Below are positions 1-8,474 of a stretch of DNA of 64,000 nt, in pieces. Position numbers and translations under genes: made by a program. Origin of the DNA: Ideonella sp. (GTDB taxonomy: Bacteria; Pseudomonadota; Gammaproteobacteria; Burkholderiales; Burkholderiaceae_C). Under the pieces are notes generated by a model. That model was given only the letters and a program-made list of their open reading frames with translations. It did not search any database and had not been told where the DNA came from. The stretch's first letter is position 1. Every line of letters starts with the position of its first letter. The stretch lies in NCBI GenBank assembly GCA_016721465.1, contig JADKIA010000004.1, positions 496,001 through 560,000 on the forward strand. Direction: 5' to 3'.

Positions 1-616
1 CGAACCAGTCCAGCAATTCGCCTGGGTTGCCCACCGTCGCCGACAGGCCGATGCGCTGGACCGGCTGCCTGGCATAGGCCTCGACGCGCTTGATCACGGC
101 GCGCAGGTGCCAGCCGCGGTCGTCGCCGGCAAACGCGTGCAACTCGTCAACGATGACCACGCGCACGTTACCGAACCAGGATGCTCGGTCCACTTTGGTG
201 GAAATCAGCATCCCCTCGAGTGACTCAGGCGTGGTCAGTAGGATGTCCGGCGGCGTGCGCTTCGAACGTGCCTTTACGCCTTGCCCAACATCGCCGTGCC
301 AAACCTGCACGGTTCTACCGACGAAGCCGGCGTAGCGCGAGAGGCGAGATTCCAGGTTGTTCAGCAGCGCCTTGATCGGGCACACGTACAGCACGCTCGG
401 CCCGGGCCACTCCTCTGTGGCCATGCGCGACAGCACGGGGATGGTGGCCGCCTCGGTCTTGCCACCGGCCGTGGGCGCGAGGATCAGGCAGTGCTTGCCA
501 GCCAGGATGGGCTCGACCGCATCGGCCTGTGTCGGGCGTAGGCCCGTCCAGCCCATCGAATTGACGATGTGGTATTGCAGCGCGCCATGCAGGCGGTCGA
601 AAGCCTCCTGGCTCAT
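1..616 (-). CDS. brxHI: BrxHI, Lhr-like DEAD/DEAH helicase of type 2 BREX (N-terminal part, cut by the window edge)
   Basis: The first 205 residues of a superfamily 2 helicase are present; the gene continues beyond the left edge. Visible motifs are Walker A APTAGGKT (residues 47-54), motif Ib-like LLTTPES (about 126-132), the DEAH-box variant DELH (157-160) and motif III LSATVGN (191-197). This order fits the Lhr-type helicase that accompanies BrxD in type 2 BREX systems. The ATG at 616 is the first start after an in-frame TGA and lies 27 bp after the brxD stop. It is the last visible gene of the operon. Its role in BREX is presumed to be DNA or RNA remodelling; the substrate is not known from the sequence. 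Confidence 0.85.
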   Translation of the reverse strand, partial: MSQEAFDRLHGALQYHIVNSMGWTGLRPTQADAVEPILAGKHCLILAPTAGGKTEAATIPVLSRMATEEWPGPSVLYVCPIKALLNNLESRLSRYAGFVGRTVQVWHGDVGQGVKARSKRTPPDILLTTPESLEGMLISTKVDRASWFGNVRVVIVDELHAFAGDDRGWHLRAVIKRVEAYARQPVQRIGLSATVGNPGELLDWF

Positions 617-643
617 GAGCCGCCCCCGTCAGCCTTCGGCGGC

Positions 644-1954
644 CTACAGTTCAATGTCATCGACCGAGCCCACGCCGACCGATGCACGCTCTTGTGCCGT
701 CATCTCCGTCTCGGTGATGGTCAAGGCATAGTGCTTGCGGGGTTCGAAGTCCTCGAACTGGTCGACGCGGTCCATCACGTCCGCCACCAGCTTCTTCAGG
801 AACAGCCTGGGCGACACGCCCACCTTCCCGCCCAGGTTTCCGGTGACCGCCTTGGCCAGAGATTCGACGTAACCATCGTCGACCAGGGCGCGGACCCTGT
901 CGCCTGCCGCGGCACCCTCCGCGTAGATGTCTCGCACCTTGCGGCCGACTTCGAGCAAGGACTCGTGACCAAAGGCCGGCAGGCGAACCTGCACCGCGCG
1001 CGGGTTGTCGAACCGCGAGTCCGTGCCGAAGTCGACATGCAGTCGCTGGGCCAGTGGTGCCAGGCGCTGAACGCCCTGTGCGCCCTCGTAGAAGGCCTGG
1101 GTGCCAGTGATCAAGAGGTACAGGCCGGGGAAGTGGCCGGCATCGATCTCATCGATCCACTGCCGCAGCGCGTTCAGGCCCTTTTCGCGAGTGTCAGCCC
1201 GCATGCGCTGTAAAGTCTCGACTTCGTCCAGCACCAAGAGCAGGCCGCCATACCCTGAGTCGCGCAGCATGGTCAACAACCCGGATAGGAAGTTGGTCGC
1301 GCCAAAGTGGTCGATGTCACCCTTCACGCCAGCGGCACGCTTGATCGAAGCCGACACGTTGGGTTGGCCGCTCAACCAAGACATCAAGCCGTCGGCGGTC
1401 GCGTTGTCATCGGCTTGGAGTGCGCGACGGTAGGCCCGAAGCGTGGCGGAGAAGGCCGGCGCTACCTTGGTCACGCTGGCCAGCCGTGCCTCCATCAGCG
1501 CCTCGGTCTTGGCGAGCAACGTGGCCTCGTCGGTCGGGTCCAGGCTGGTGTCTTCCAGAACATCGCGTTCCAGGGCATAGAACCAGCCGTCCACGATCCC
1601 GCGGAACGCGCCTTCGCCGCTGTCCGCCGTGGCGATGCGCTCCACCAGGCGGCGGTAGACCGTTTCCAGGCGATGCAGCGGCGTTTCGGTCTCCGAGATC
1701 TGCACTTCGCTGGTGGCTAGGCCGCGCGCCCGCGCCCGCTCCTGCAGCCAGCGGCCGAAAAACGTCTTACCTGAGCCGTACTCGCCGCGAATGGCTTTGA
1801 AGGCGCCACGACCCGCGGCGACTGCGTCCAGTTCCTCGTCGAGCGTGCCTTGCAGCCGACCGTAGCCAACGGCCAGCGCATCCAACCCGGCCTTGGGCAC
1901 CGTGCCACGCCTCAAGGCCTCGACGATTTCGGCTCTGCGTTGTGGGCTGATCAT
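644..1954 (-). CDS. brxD: BrxD, P-loop ATPase of type 2 BREX
   Basis: A 436-residue ATP-binding protein of the BrxD family (DUF2791-type), which in type 2 BREX sits next to the BrxHI helicase. Walker A is GEYGSGKT (57-64) and Walker B is LLLVLDEVE (238-246), followed by a sensor-like LLITGTQAF segment. The start at 1954 is preceded by a GAGG ribosome-binding site. That site overlaps the stop codon of the original pglZ reading frame at 1965, which is good evidence that pglZ used to end there. The gap to the original pglZ end is 10 bp, so the genes are translationally packed. No defect is seen in this gene. Confidence 0.88.
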   Translation of the reverse strand: MISPQRRAEIVEALRRGTVPKAGLDALAVGYGRLQGTLDEELDAVAAGRGAFKAIRGEYGSGKTFFGRWLQERARARGLATSEVQISETETPLHRLETVYRRLVERIATADSGEGAFRGIVDGWFYALERDVLEDTSLDPTDEATLLAKTEALMEARLASVTKVAPAFSATLRAYRRALQADDNATADGLMSWLSGQPNVSASIKRAAGVKGDIDHFGATNFLSGLLTMLRDSGYGGLLLVLDEVETLQRMRADTREKGLNALRQWIDEIDAGHFPGLYLLITGTQAFYEGAQGVQRLAPLAQRLHVDFGTDSRFDNPRAVQVRLPAFGHESLLEVGRKVRDIYAEGAAAGDRVRALVDDGYVESLAKAVTGNLGGKVGVSPRLFLKKLVADVMDRVDQFEDFEPRKHYALTITETEMTAQERASVGVGSVDDIEL

Positions 1955-1964
1955 GTGGCGTACC

Positions 1965-2157
1965 TCATCGCACCGTCACCCGGAACTGGCGGGACAGCAG
2001 GTCCCTGTTCAGTTCCACCGTGCCGGCCGTCTCATCGAGCACCAGCACCGCGGCCTGGTCGACGTTCAGCACGCGCTTCGCGGCGTTGACGAAGCCGCTG
2101 ATGCGCATCGCGGGCATGCCCAGGCGCTGCGCGAGCGCCGCTTTCGACAGCTTGCCC
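1965..2157 (-). pseudogene. pglZ: Displaced 3' end of pglZ (out of frame after a one-base shift)
   Basis: This stretch, in the frame +1 to pglZ, encodes about 62 residues running from GKLSKAALAQRLG through LNVDQAAVLVLD to a TGA at 1965. That looks like the normal conserved C-terminal end of PglZ (winged-helix-like, ending in an LLSRQF segment). The annotated pglZ frame leaves it at the CCC/GGG run at 2155-2157. Removing one G would join the two into a protein of about 910 residues. It has no start codon of its own. The cause may be a real mutation or a base-calling error in a short G run. Confidence 0.75.
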
Positions 2158-4698
2158 GCCACGGGCCGCCAGCGCGTCCAGCAGCGATCGCACATCGGCA
2201 TCCGCAGGTGCCACCCGCGCGGCCAAGGCCTTCTGCGCCAAGTAGGCGGGTGATGCCTGCAGTGCGTCGATCCAGTGCACGCCGGGCGCCGGCGCCACCA
2301 CGGCAGCGGCTCCACCGAACAGGTCGGGCTGTGGCAAAGGCACCGGCTTTGGTTTCGGGGGCTTGCGAGCCAATGCCGGTGCTTCGGGTGCAAGCGCCGG
2401 TGCAACAGCTTCCAGCGGTGTCCACCAGTCCGGTTGCGGAGCCGCCGCCACCTGCCAGCCTTTCAGCGCCATGTTTCTCGGGGTGAACACACTCAAGGGC
2501 ACCACCACCTCCTGCGCCGAAACGCCACCGTGGTATCCGTTTTTCTTGGCGCCGTGCCTCACGCCTTCCGACCAGGAGCAGGCCACCGTGTTGCCAGAGG
2601 CCGTCTTCACGCGTCCACCTTCGTAGACCAGTTCGCTCTCATCTGGCGCGCCTGCCGGCAGCCGCCAGCGGTCTCCATCCCCTTGGCCGCGCTGCACCGT
2701 GCCATCGTCGATTACATGACCATGGTCGGCGGTGACGATCACCACACGTCGTGCCCGCCGTGCTTCGCTCAGCAGCGGTCCAAGTAACCTGAGATCGTCA
2801 ATCGTCCAGCGGACATGGATTTGGTTCGAGCCGCTCAGATGGTCATCCACGGCGTTGTAGACCACGGCCACCACCTGCTGCTGCATCGAAGCGATGGCAT
2901 CGCGCACCGTGGACGACAGGCCCTCGGAGTCAGCGAGATCCCCTTTGTGGAACACCACCGGCGCGGCGCCTGCTCGAGACGCAGCCACCAAAGCCGCGTG
3001 GTTGGCGAAAGCAGACCTCTCCTGCGATGCCGCCCCCACGACGAGCCGCCCCGACAGCAAGCTGGTTCGGCTCACCTCGGTAATGGTCGGCAATGCCGCA
3101 ACGCCGACTGCCAAGGTTGGTGGCGGCCCGGCCACATGCTCGTCCCACCCCAGCGCCTCCAGGTCCTCACAGAGCTCGCGGAAGATGCTGTAGCTCAGGC
3201 CATCAGCCACCAGCAACAGCACAGGCGCTTGTTGCGCCAGCGGGGCCACCAGCCGCTCCAGGATCGCCTCCACGGGCATGCAGGCGGCCTCGGCCCTGGG
3301 CTCGCGGTTCCACACCTGCAGCGCCTGCGCGAATGCCTGGTTGAAGGTGTCGGCCTTCCTGCGCGCCGCATCGCGAAGCGCGACGTAGGCGGACGACAGA
3401 CCAGGCAAGTCGTCGCCGCCGATCAGCTTGAAGCGCGCCCAGTCGACGAAGGCACCTTCACGGGCGTACATCTGCGCCAGATCCTGAAATCCAGGCGCTG
3501 CCCGCCCGCCGCGGCCCTTGCCCTCGGGCCGGTCCGCCACCATCCAGCGGCACAGGCGCACCGCCATCTTCACGCGCAGCATGCGTGTGCTGGCTGCGTC
3601 GGCATGAGCATGCCGCGCTGCTGCGTCCGCAGCGCGTTCCGCCGCTTGCAGCAGCACCGTCGACGGTTCGGCGATGAAGACCTTCAACGCCTCTGCCAGC
3701 AGGCCGAGCCGCTGCTCCAGGCCCATTGGCAGCACGTCGCTCAGGTGCGCGTAGGTCTCGACGTGCAACTCACGCAGCAGCGACTCAGCACGTTCGTTCA
3801 CCGCGTGGCGCATGGCTGGTGCCAAGGGGGGCAATGCACTTGCGCTCAACAGCTTCGCTGCATCGCTGGCCCAGGCCCGGCCGTCGGCGATGCCGATCCG
3901 CTTGTCGCCCATGAAGCGCTCAAGGCGAATCGCTGCCGCCGCAAGCTCATGAACACCTTCACCTTGCGACGACAACACCACGCCGCAGACCAGGCCGAGC
4001 GGCACCGCGTCCTGCGTGTTGCCGGCCAGAACGCACTGCATGACCAGCGTGCCGACGGCCCCAGCGGAGTCGCCCAGCCAGGCCGCGATCTGCAGTTTCG
4101 CGGTGTCAGGCAGGTCGTCGAACAGCGCTGCCGATTCGGCACCCAGTGACCAGTTCAGCAGCATCGCCGCGTCTGGCTTCGATGCATCCAGCCTCAAGCA
4201 GCGGCTCAAAACGTGGCGCCACGCCGTATCCATGTCCAGGAATCCATTGGCCACGGGTGGGTAGGCACCCATGCCGAAGCGCTCGACCAGCACCTGCGCC
4301 ATCCACCGAAAGCGGCTGAGTCGTGCGTCGATCTCCCGCGCCTTGAAGAGCTGCTGCACCATGCCCCAGGCATCGGGCTGGAAGACCTGGGCTCGCGCCA
4401 GCCTGGCCACCACGTCGCCGCCCAGCTCGCGTGAAGCCAGCGGCGTCAACAAGATGAGCCCCGGCGCCACCTGGTTCTCCGATACCTCGTCCAGTGCAGA
4501 CAGGGCCTCCCTGGCCATCAAGGGGCTCTCACACCAGCGCACCTGGAAGGGCCTGCCCGACAGCGTGATCGCGTCCGGCCACAGTGCCTTCGTCTTGGCC
4601 TGGATGGCGATGACCTTGGCGTCGCCCACACGGTCCAGCACCGCGAGCGCCTGTGCCTCGATCTGAGGCAAAGACAGGGGCACTGCCGCCGTGGTCAC
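2032..4698 (-). CDS. pglZ: PglZ, alkaline-phosphatase-superfamily BREX core protein, frameshifted near its C-terminus
   Basis: As encoded the protein has 888 residues. The phosphatase-type metal-binding motifs are visible: VLLLVADG (493-500), TADHGHV (656-662) and YHGG (722-725). PglZ is the signature protein of BREX and is needed for host DNA methylation and phage exclusion in studied systems. The GTG start at 4698 overlaps the pglY stop as GTGA. Around residue 848 the frame departs from the family sequence and ends in about 40 Arg/Ala-rich residues, while the expected C-terminal domain continues in another frame (1965-2157). If real, the shift probably damages the system; a truncated but active protein cannot be excluded. 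Confidence 0.88.
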   Translation of the reverse strand: MTTAAVPLSLPQIEAQALAVLDRVGDAKVIAIQAKTKALWPDAITLSGRPFQVRWCESPLMAREALSALDEVSENQVAPGLILLTPLASRELGGDVVARLARAQVFQPDAWGMVQQLFKAREIDARLSRFRWMAQVLVERFGMGAYPPVANGFLDMDTAWRHVLSRCLRLDASKPDAAMLLNWSLGAESAALFDDLPDTAKLQIAAWLGDSAGAVGTLVMQCVLAGNTQDAVPLGLVCGVVLSSQGEGVHELAAAAIRLERFMGDKRIGIADGRAWASDAAKLLSASALPPLAPAMRHAVNERAESLLRELHVETYAHLSDVLPMGLEQRLGLLAEALKVFIAEPSTVLLQAAERAADAAARHAHADAASTRMLRVKMAVRLCRWMVADRPEGKGRGGRAAPGFQDLAQMYAREGAFVDWARFKLIGGDDLPGLSSAYVALRDAARRKADTFNQAFAQALQVWNREPRAEAACMPVEAILERLVAPLAQQAPVLLLVADGLSYSIFRELCEDLEALGWDEHVAGPPPTLAVGVAALPTITEVSRTSLLSGRLVVGAASQERSAFANHAALVAASRAGAAPVVFHKGDLADSEGLSSTVRDAIASMQQQVVAVVYNAVDDHLSGSNQIHVRWTIDDLRLLGPLLSEARRARRVVIVTADHGHVIDDGTVQRGQGDGDRWRLPAGAPDESELVYEGGRVKTASGNTVACSWSEGVRHGAKKNGYHGGVSAQEVVVPLSVFTPRNMALKGWQVAAAPQPDWWTPLEAVAPALAPEAPALARKPPKPKPVPLPQPDLFGGAAAVVAPAPGVHWIDALQASPAYLAQKALAARVAPADADVRSLLDALAARGGQAVESGARAAPGHARDAHQRLRQRREARAERRPGRGAGAR

Positions 4699-7600
4699 TT
4701 GGCGGACCCCGGCTTCTCAAGACGCCACGAGATCGAAAGCCGAAGGTCTGCGTCGCCGTCCAGCTTGGCGTGCAGGTCGTCCAACAGGGCCAGCGCCTGC
4801 GTGCTTTCCAGATCGGCCGCGGTGGACTCTTGCACGACGACCGCAGGCTTTGCGCCTTTGTCGCCGGGCTCTGCCGGTGGCAATGGGGGCGCAGGCGGTG
4901 CCGGCGGCTGCGGAGTTGGCTGCGGAGGCGGCGGTGGCTGGGGTGGTGGCGGCGGCGGTGGCGGCGGCGGCGGCGGCGCCACCGTCAACAACCGCACCGC
5001 CTTGCTGCGCTGGTCGTCCAGTGCTGCCTTCAGCCCGATCGCATGCTCATCGGCCGCCAGGGTCTCGCTCACCTTCGCCACGATGGCCCTTGCCGCCGTC
5101 TGCCGCGCGTCAGTCAGCGCCTTCATCGCCTCGAAGATTTCCCAGGCGCCGGTGCGCACCGCTTCATCCAACTCACGCGCTTTGGCCAGCGTCTGGCGCA
5201 TCGCCACCTCGGACGTCTCGACCGTCGCACGGGCGAGCGTCGTCACCACCGCCGCGCCTTCTGCGCTCAGCAAACCGGCTAGCAGGGCCAGCGCCGAGCG
5301 CGCCGTCTGCAGCCGATGGTTGTCGCTGCCTGAAGGGAACAGCGCCGACTTCTCGTCCAGGGTCCTGACCAGGCTGCCCATCGACTCACGCACCTCACGC
5401 GCCTTGGCCTGGACGTCTTCCACCAGCTTGGCCACATTGCTGGCGTTGCGCGAGGTCGGGATCGTCAGGCCGAACAGCGCCGCAGCACGCTTGCAGGCCG
5501 TCTCCCAGTCACCCGGCTCGGGCAGGGTCTGCTCACGCAGCTCCAGGTCATCGGCCATCTGGTCGATGCTGGCCGGATACGGCGCGTTGCCCTTCACAAA
5601 GCTGCGATTGGTCTGCCCCGCAAACGTCAGGATGATCAGGTTCTGCGCCTCAACCGGCAGCCCCATGGCCAGCGGCTCGTTCATCCAGCGGCGCAGGTTG
5701 CCCACCGTGAACGGCTCCTGCTTCTTCGACTGTTCGCGCAGGAAATGCGAGCGCCAGTGGTCGCCCAGCACAAAGTGCGTCTCGCCGGTCTTGCCCAGCT
5801 GCACCGGGTCGGCGATCGAGCGGATCAGTTGCCGCACCACGCGGTCGCCCACCGGCGCTCGCCCGTCGGTTGTGCCGATGGCCCGCTCCAGCTCCGGCCA
5901 CACTTTCTTCACCGCCGCCGGTTTCACCTCGGCATCGAAGACCGGGTGCGCCGGATACTGGTGCCTGAACAACTGGTCCAGCAGCGCCTCGAAGGCTGAC
6001 TTCAGATTCGCGCCCACTGGCGGCAGCGGCGTCAGCGTCTGGTCCAGCGACCGGAACTGGTCTTCGGGCGACAGCGGGTTCACGACCGCGTCGCGTGAAT
6101 CCCCGGCAATCCCGTAGGCCACTTCCAGGTACTGCCGCACCCGCTGCACCAGCTGGTCACGTTGGTTGCGCAGCAGGGCCTGTGCAGGGCCACGGTCCAC
6201 CAGGGCCAGGTGGGCGGCCAGTTCATTGAAGCGCTCGCCTGTCAGGATGTAGTCCAGCACCACCAGGCGGCCCAGGTCGTGCTGGGCCTTGGCGCTGAAG
6301 AACGACGGCATCCACACCAGCGTCTGCGTGTCGTCACCGCGGTAGGCCGCCAAGCGCGCCAGGTCGTCGGCGGGCGTGAACTTCTGGTCATCGAACGGGA
6401 AGTCGATCACCACCGTCCAGGTGCCCGCGCGTCCGCGCAGCTTTTCGTCCGACATCTCGCGGACGTTTTCGTACAGCACCTCCACCTCGCGCCGGGTGCC
6501 GCGCCACAGCACCGGGTAGGTGGCGAACATGTCGTTGGTGTCGGTCACGCCCAGCTGCTCGAACAGCATCTCGCGGATTCGACGCCGCCGGTTGCCCGGG
6601 TTGTCGCTGGACGCTGCCGGCCCGCGCACGATGGGCTCGATGTCGACGCCGGTGACCTGGATCGAGATCAGCGAGTTGGTGTCGTCGGTGACCTTGATCT
6701 CGCCGATGTCGGCTGCCCACTCCTTGCACTTGCGCAGCACGTCCTGCGTCTCGCGGCCGGGGATGGGCGAGCGGATCGTGCCGTGGTTCAGCGCGGCCAG
6801 GCGCTGCGCCGTCAAGGCCTTCAGCGATTCCACTTCCGGCACCAGCGCGCTCAGCAGCAGCGTCTTGATCAGCCGCGCATCGTTGCGCAGCAGCTTGGCC
6901 TTGGCCGGGTCGGCATTGCCGATGCGGATGTTCTCCCAGGTCACGCCATGCTGCCGCTCCAGGTGCGGCAGCAACTTCTGCTTGTACAGCCGCTTGGCGT
7001 TGTCGAAGTGGATGCGCATCGCCTCCGAGAACGGCTCGTCGCCGTCAGCGATCACGTCGAACAGGTCGCCCACCGGGATGATCTGGCCCAGTTCCAGGTC
7101 GTCGCGCCGGTCCACCAGCAGCTGCAACATCAGCTTCAAGGCCGTGCGCTCGCGCTGCAGCGCGGCCGACACCGCAATCAAGGTCTGCACCAGGGCCGGG
7201 CTGAACGGGTAGACCTTGCGGAACATCTCCTTGTCCGCGGTCTCGGTCAGCAGCGTGTTCCAGACCTCGGGCCTGACCTTCTGGAACTCATCGAAGGCGT
7301 TGCCCAGGGTCTGGCGCGCTGCCTCGGACACGGGCTTGAGCACACGCTTCTCGACGATGGCAGGCAGGTTCCGGTCCTCGAGCTTGATGGTGTGGAACCG
7401 GGCCTCCCAGTGCCGCAGCGAATCGCTGAACTGCAGTTGCAGCGAGCCGGCCAGGTTCTCGCCCACCAGCTCCCGCAGGTCACGCTGGCGCGCCACAAAG
7501 CTCACCAGCGGAATGGGACGGTCGGCGTTGCTGGCTTCCACCAGCTTGACGAGCTTGGTGCCCTCGCTGCTGACAAAGCTGGCATCGGCCGCACGGCTGG

Positions 7601-8426
7601 CCAGCCACAAGATCAGTTCGTCCAGGAACAGGATCACCGCGTCGTAACCCAGCGCCTTGGCATGGCGGCTCATGATGCTGAGCCCGTCGTCCAGCGGCAC
7701 GAAGGCCTCACCGCGGCTTTCGGCCACGTCGGCGATGGCGGTGAAGAAGTGGCTGATCAGGTCGCCGACCAGGCGCACACGGTCGTCACCGGCGGGTGGC
7801 TCCAGCATCGCGGCTTCGAAGCTGGCGGCATCCCAGCCGCCGCTGAGTTCGCCCCAGCCGCTGCTGTCGCCGCCGGCTTCTGAGCCCGCGTTCAGGTCAC
7901 GGAAAAAGGCCTCGTCGCCGCTGCGCTTGCGCATGCGGACCGCATCCTCGAAGAGCCGCTCCGACAGGTAGAAGCCCGGCATCGGTGCGTCCGGATGCCG
8001 CTTGCGCACGAACTCGGCATAGCCGCCCAGGATGGCCGACTCCATGCTGCGCGCGCCGATCATGTGGTACGGCACGAGAAGGAACTTGCGGCCCTTCGTC
8101 CACCCGTTGTGCTGGGCCACGACGCTGGCCAGCTCGGGAATGGAACGTGCCGTGACGTTGTTGTCGAGCAGCAGGTTCAGCACGGCCATGAAGTGGCTCT
8201 TGCCGGAACCGAAGCTGCCATGCAGGTAGGCCGCCTTGCTGCTGCCCCCCTGCACCGATTGTTTGATGAAGGTCAGCGCGTCGTCGAAGCATCCGCTCAG
8301 TTCCTTCGTCACCACGTAGTCGCGCAACGTCGCTTCGGCATGCGCCACGCCGTCGGCCAGCTTCAGCACGAAGTCGCCTTGGTGCACCTGCTCCGGGATC
8401 GCGATCAGTTCTCTAATCAGTGTCAT
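4695..8426 (-). CDS. pglY: PglY/BrxC-type large ATPase of BREX
   Basis: A 1243-residue P-loop ATPase, the type 2 counterpart of BrxC. Walker A is GSFGSGKS (70-77) and Walker B lies in AVILFLDELILWLAS (263-277). The C-terminal part holds a striking proline-rich linker, about residues 1151-1185, including a run of 12 prolines, followed by a short domain ending in SWRLEKPGSAK. The ATG at 8426 has a GGGAG ribosome-binding site. It is 48 bp downstream of pglX and overlaps pglZ by 4 bp. In type 2 BREX this protein works with PglX and PglZ; its exact enzymatic role is not established. The polyproline tract is encoded by GGN triplet runs (plus strand, about 4920-4980) and could vary in length. Confidence 0.9.
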   Translation of the reverse strand: MTLIRELIAIPEQVHQGDFVLKLADGVAHAEATLRDYVVTKELSGCFDDALTFIKQSVQGGSSKAAYLHGSFGSGKSHFMAVLNLLLDNNVTARSIPELASVVAQHNGWTKGRKFLLVPYHMIGARSMESAILGGYAEFVRKRHPDAPMPGFYLSERLFEDAVRMRKRSGDEAFFRDLNAGSEAGGDSSGWGELSGGWDAASFEAAMLEPPAGDDRVRLVGDLISHFFTAIADVAESRGEAFVPLDDGLSIMSRHAKALGYDAVILFLDELILWLASRAADASFVSSEGTKLVKLVEASNADRPIPLVSFVARQRDLRELVGENLAGSLQLQFSDSLRHWEARFHTIKLEDRNLPAIVEKRVLKPVSEAARQTLGNAFDEFQKVRPEVWNTLLTETADKEMFRKVYPFSPALVQTLIAVSAALQRERTALKLMLQLLVDRRDDLELGQIIPVGDLFDVIADGDEPFSEAMRIHFDNAKRLYKQKLLPHLERQHGVTWENIRIGNADPAKAKLLRNDARLIKTLLLSALVPEVESLKALTAQRLAALNHGTIRSPIPGRETQDVLRKCKEWAADIGEIKVTDDTNSLISIQVTGVDIEPIVRGPAASSDNPGNRRRRIREMLFEQLGVTDTNDMFATYPVLWRGTRREVEVLYENVREMSDEKLRGRAGTWTVVIDFPFDDQKFTPADDLARLAAYRGDDTQTLVWMPSFFSAKAQHDLGRLVVLDYILTGERFNELAAHLALVDRGPAQALLRNQRDQLVQRVRQYLEVAYGIAGDSRDAVVNPLSPEDQFRSLDQTLTPLPPVGANLKSAFEALLDQLFRHQYPAHPVFDAEVKPAAVKKVWPELERAIGTTDGRAPVGDRVVRQLIRSIADPVQLGKTGETHFVLGDHWRSHFLREQSKKQEPFTVGNLRRWMNEPLAMGLPVEAQNLIILTFAGQTNRSFVKGNAPYPASIDQMADDLELREQTLPEPGDWETACKRAAALFGLTIPTSRNASNVAKLVEDVQAKAREVRESMGSLVRTLDEKSALFPSGSDNHRLQTARSALALLAGLLSAEGAAVVTTLARATVETSEVAMRQTLAKARELDEAVRTGAWEIFEAMKALTDARQTAARAIVAKVSETLAADEHAIGLKAALDDQRSKAVRLLTVAPPPPPPPPPPPPQPPPPPQPTPQPPAPPAPPLPPAEPGDKGAKPAVVVQESTAADLESTQALALLDDLHAKLDGDADLRLSISWRLEKPGSAK

Positions 8427-8474
8427 GTTGGTTGTTCTCCCTGGGTCTTGCTCATGGGCGATGTGTCGTGCGGG

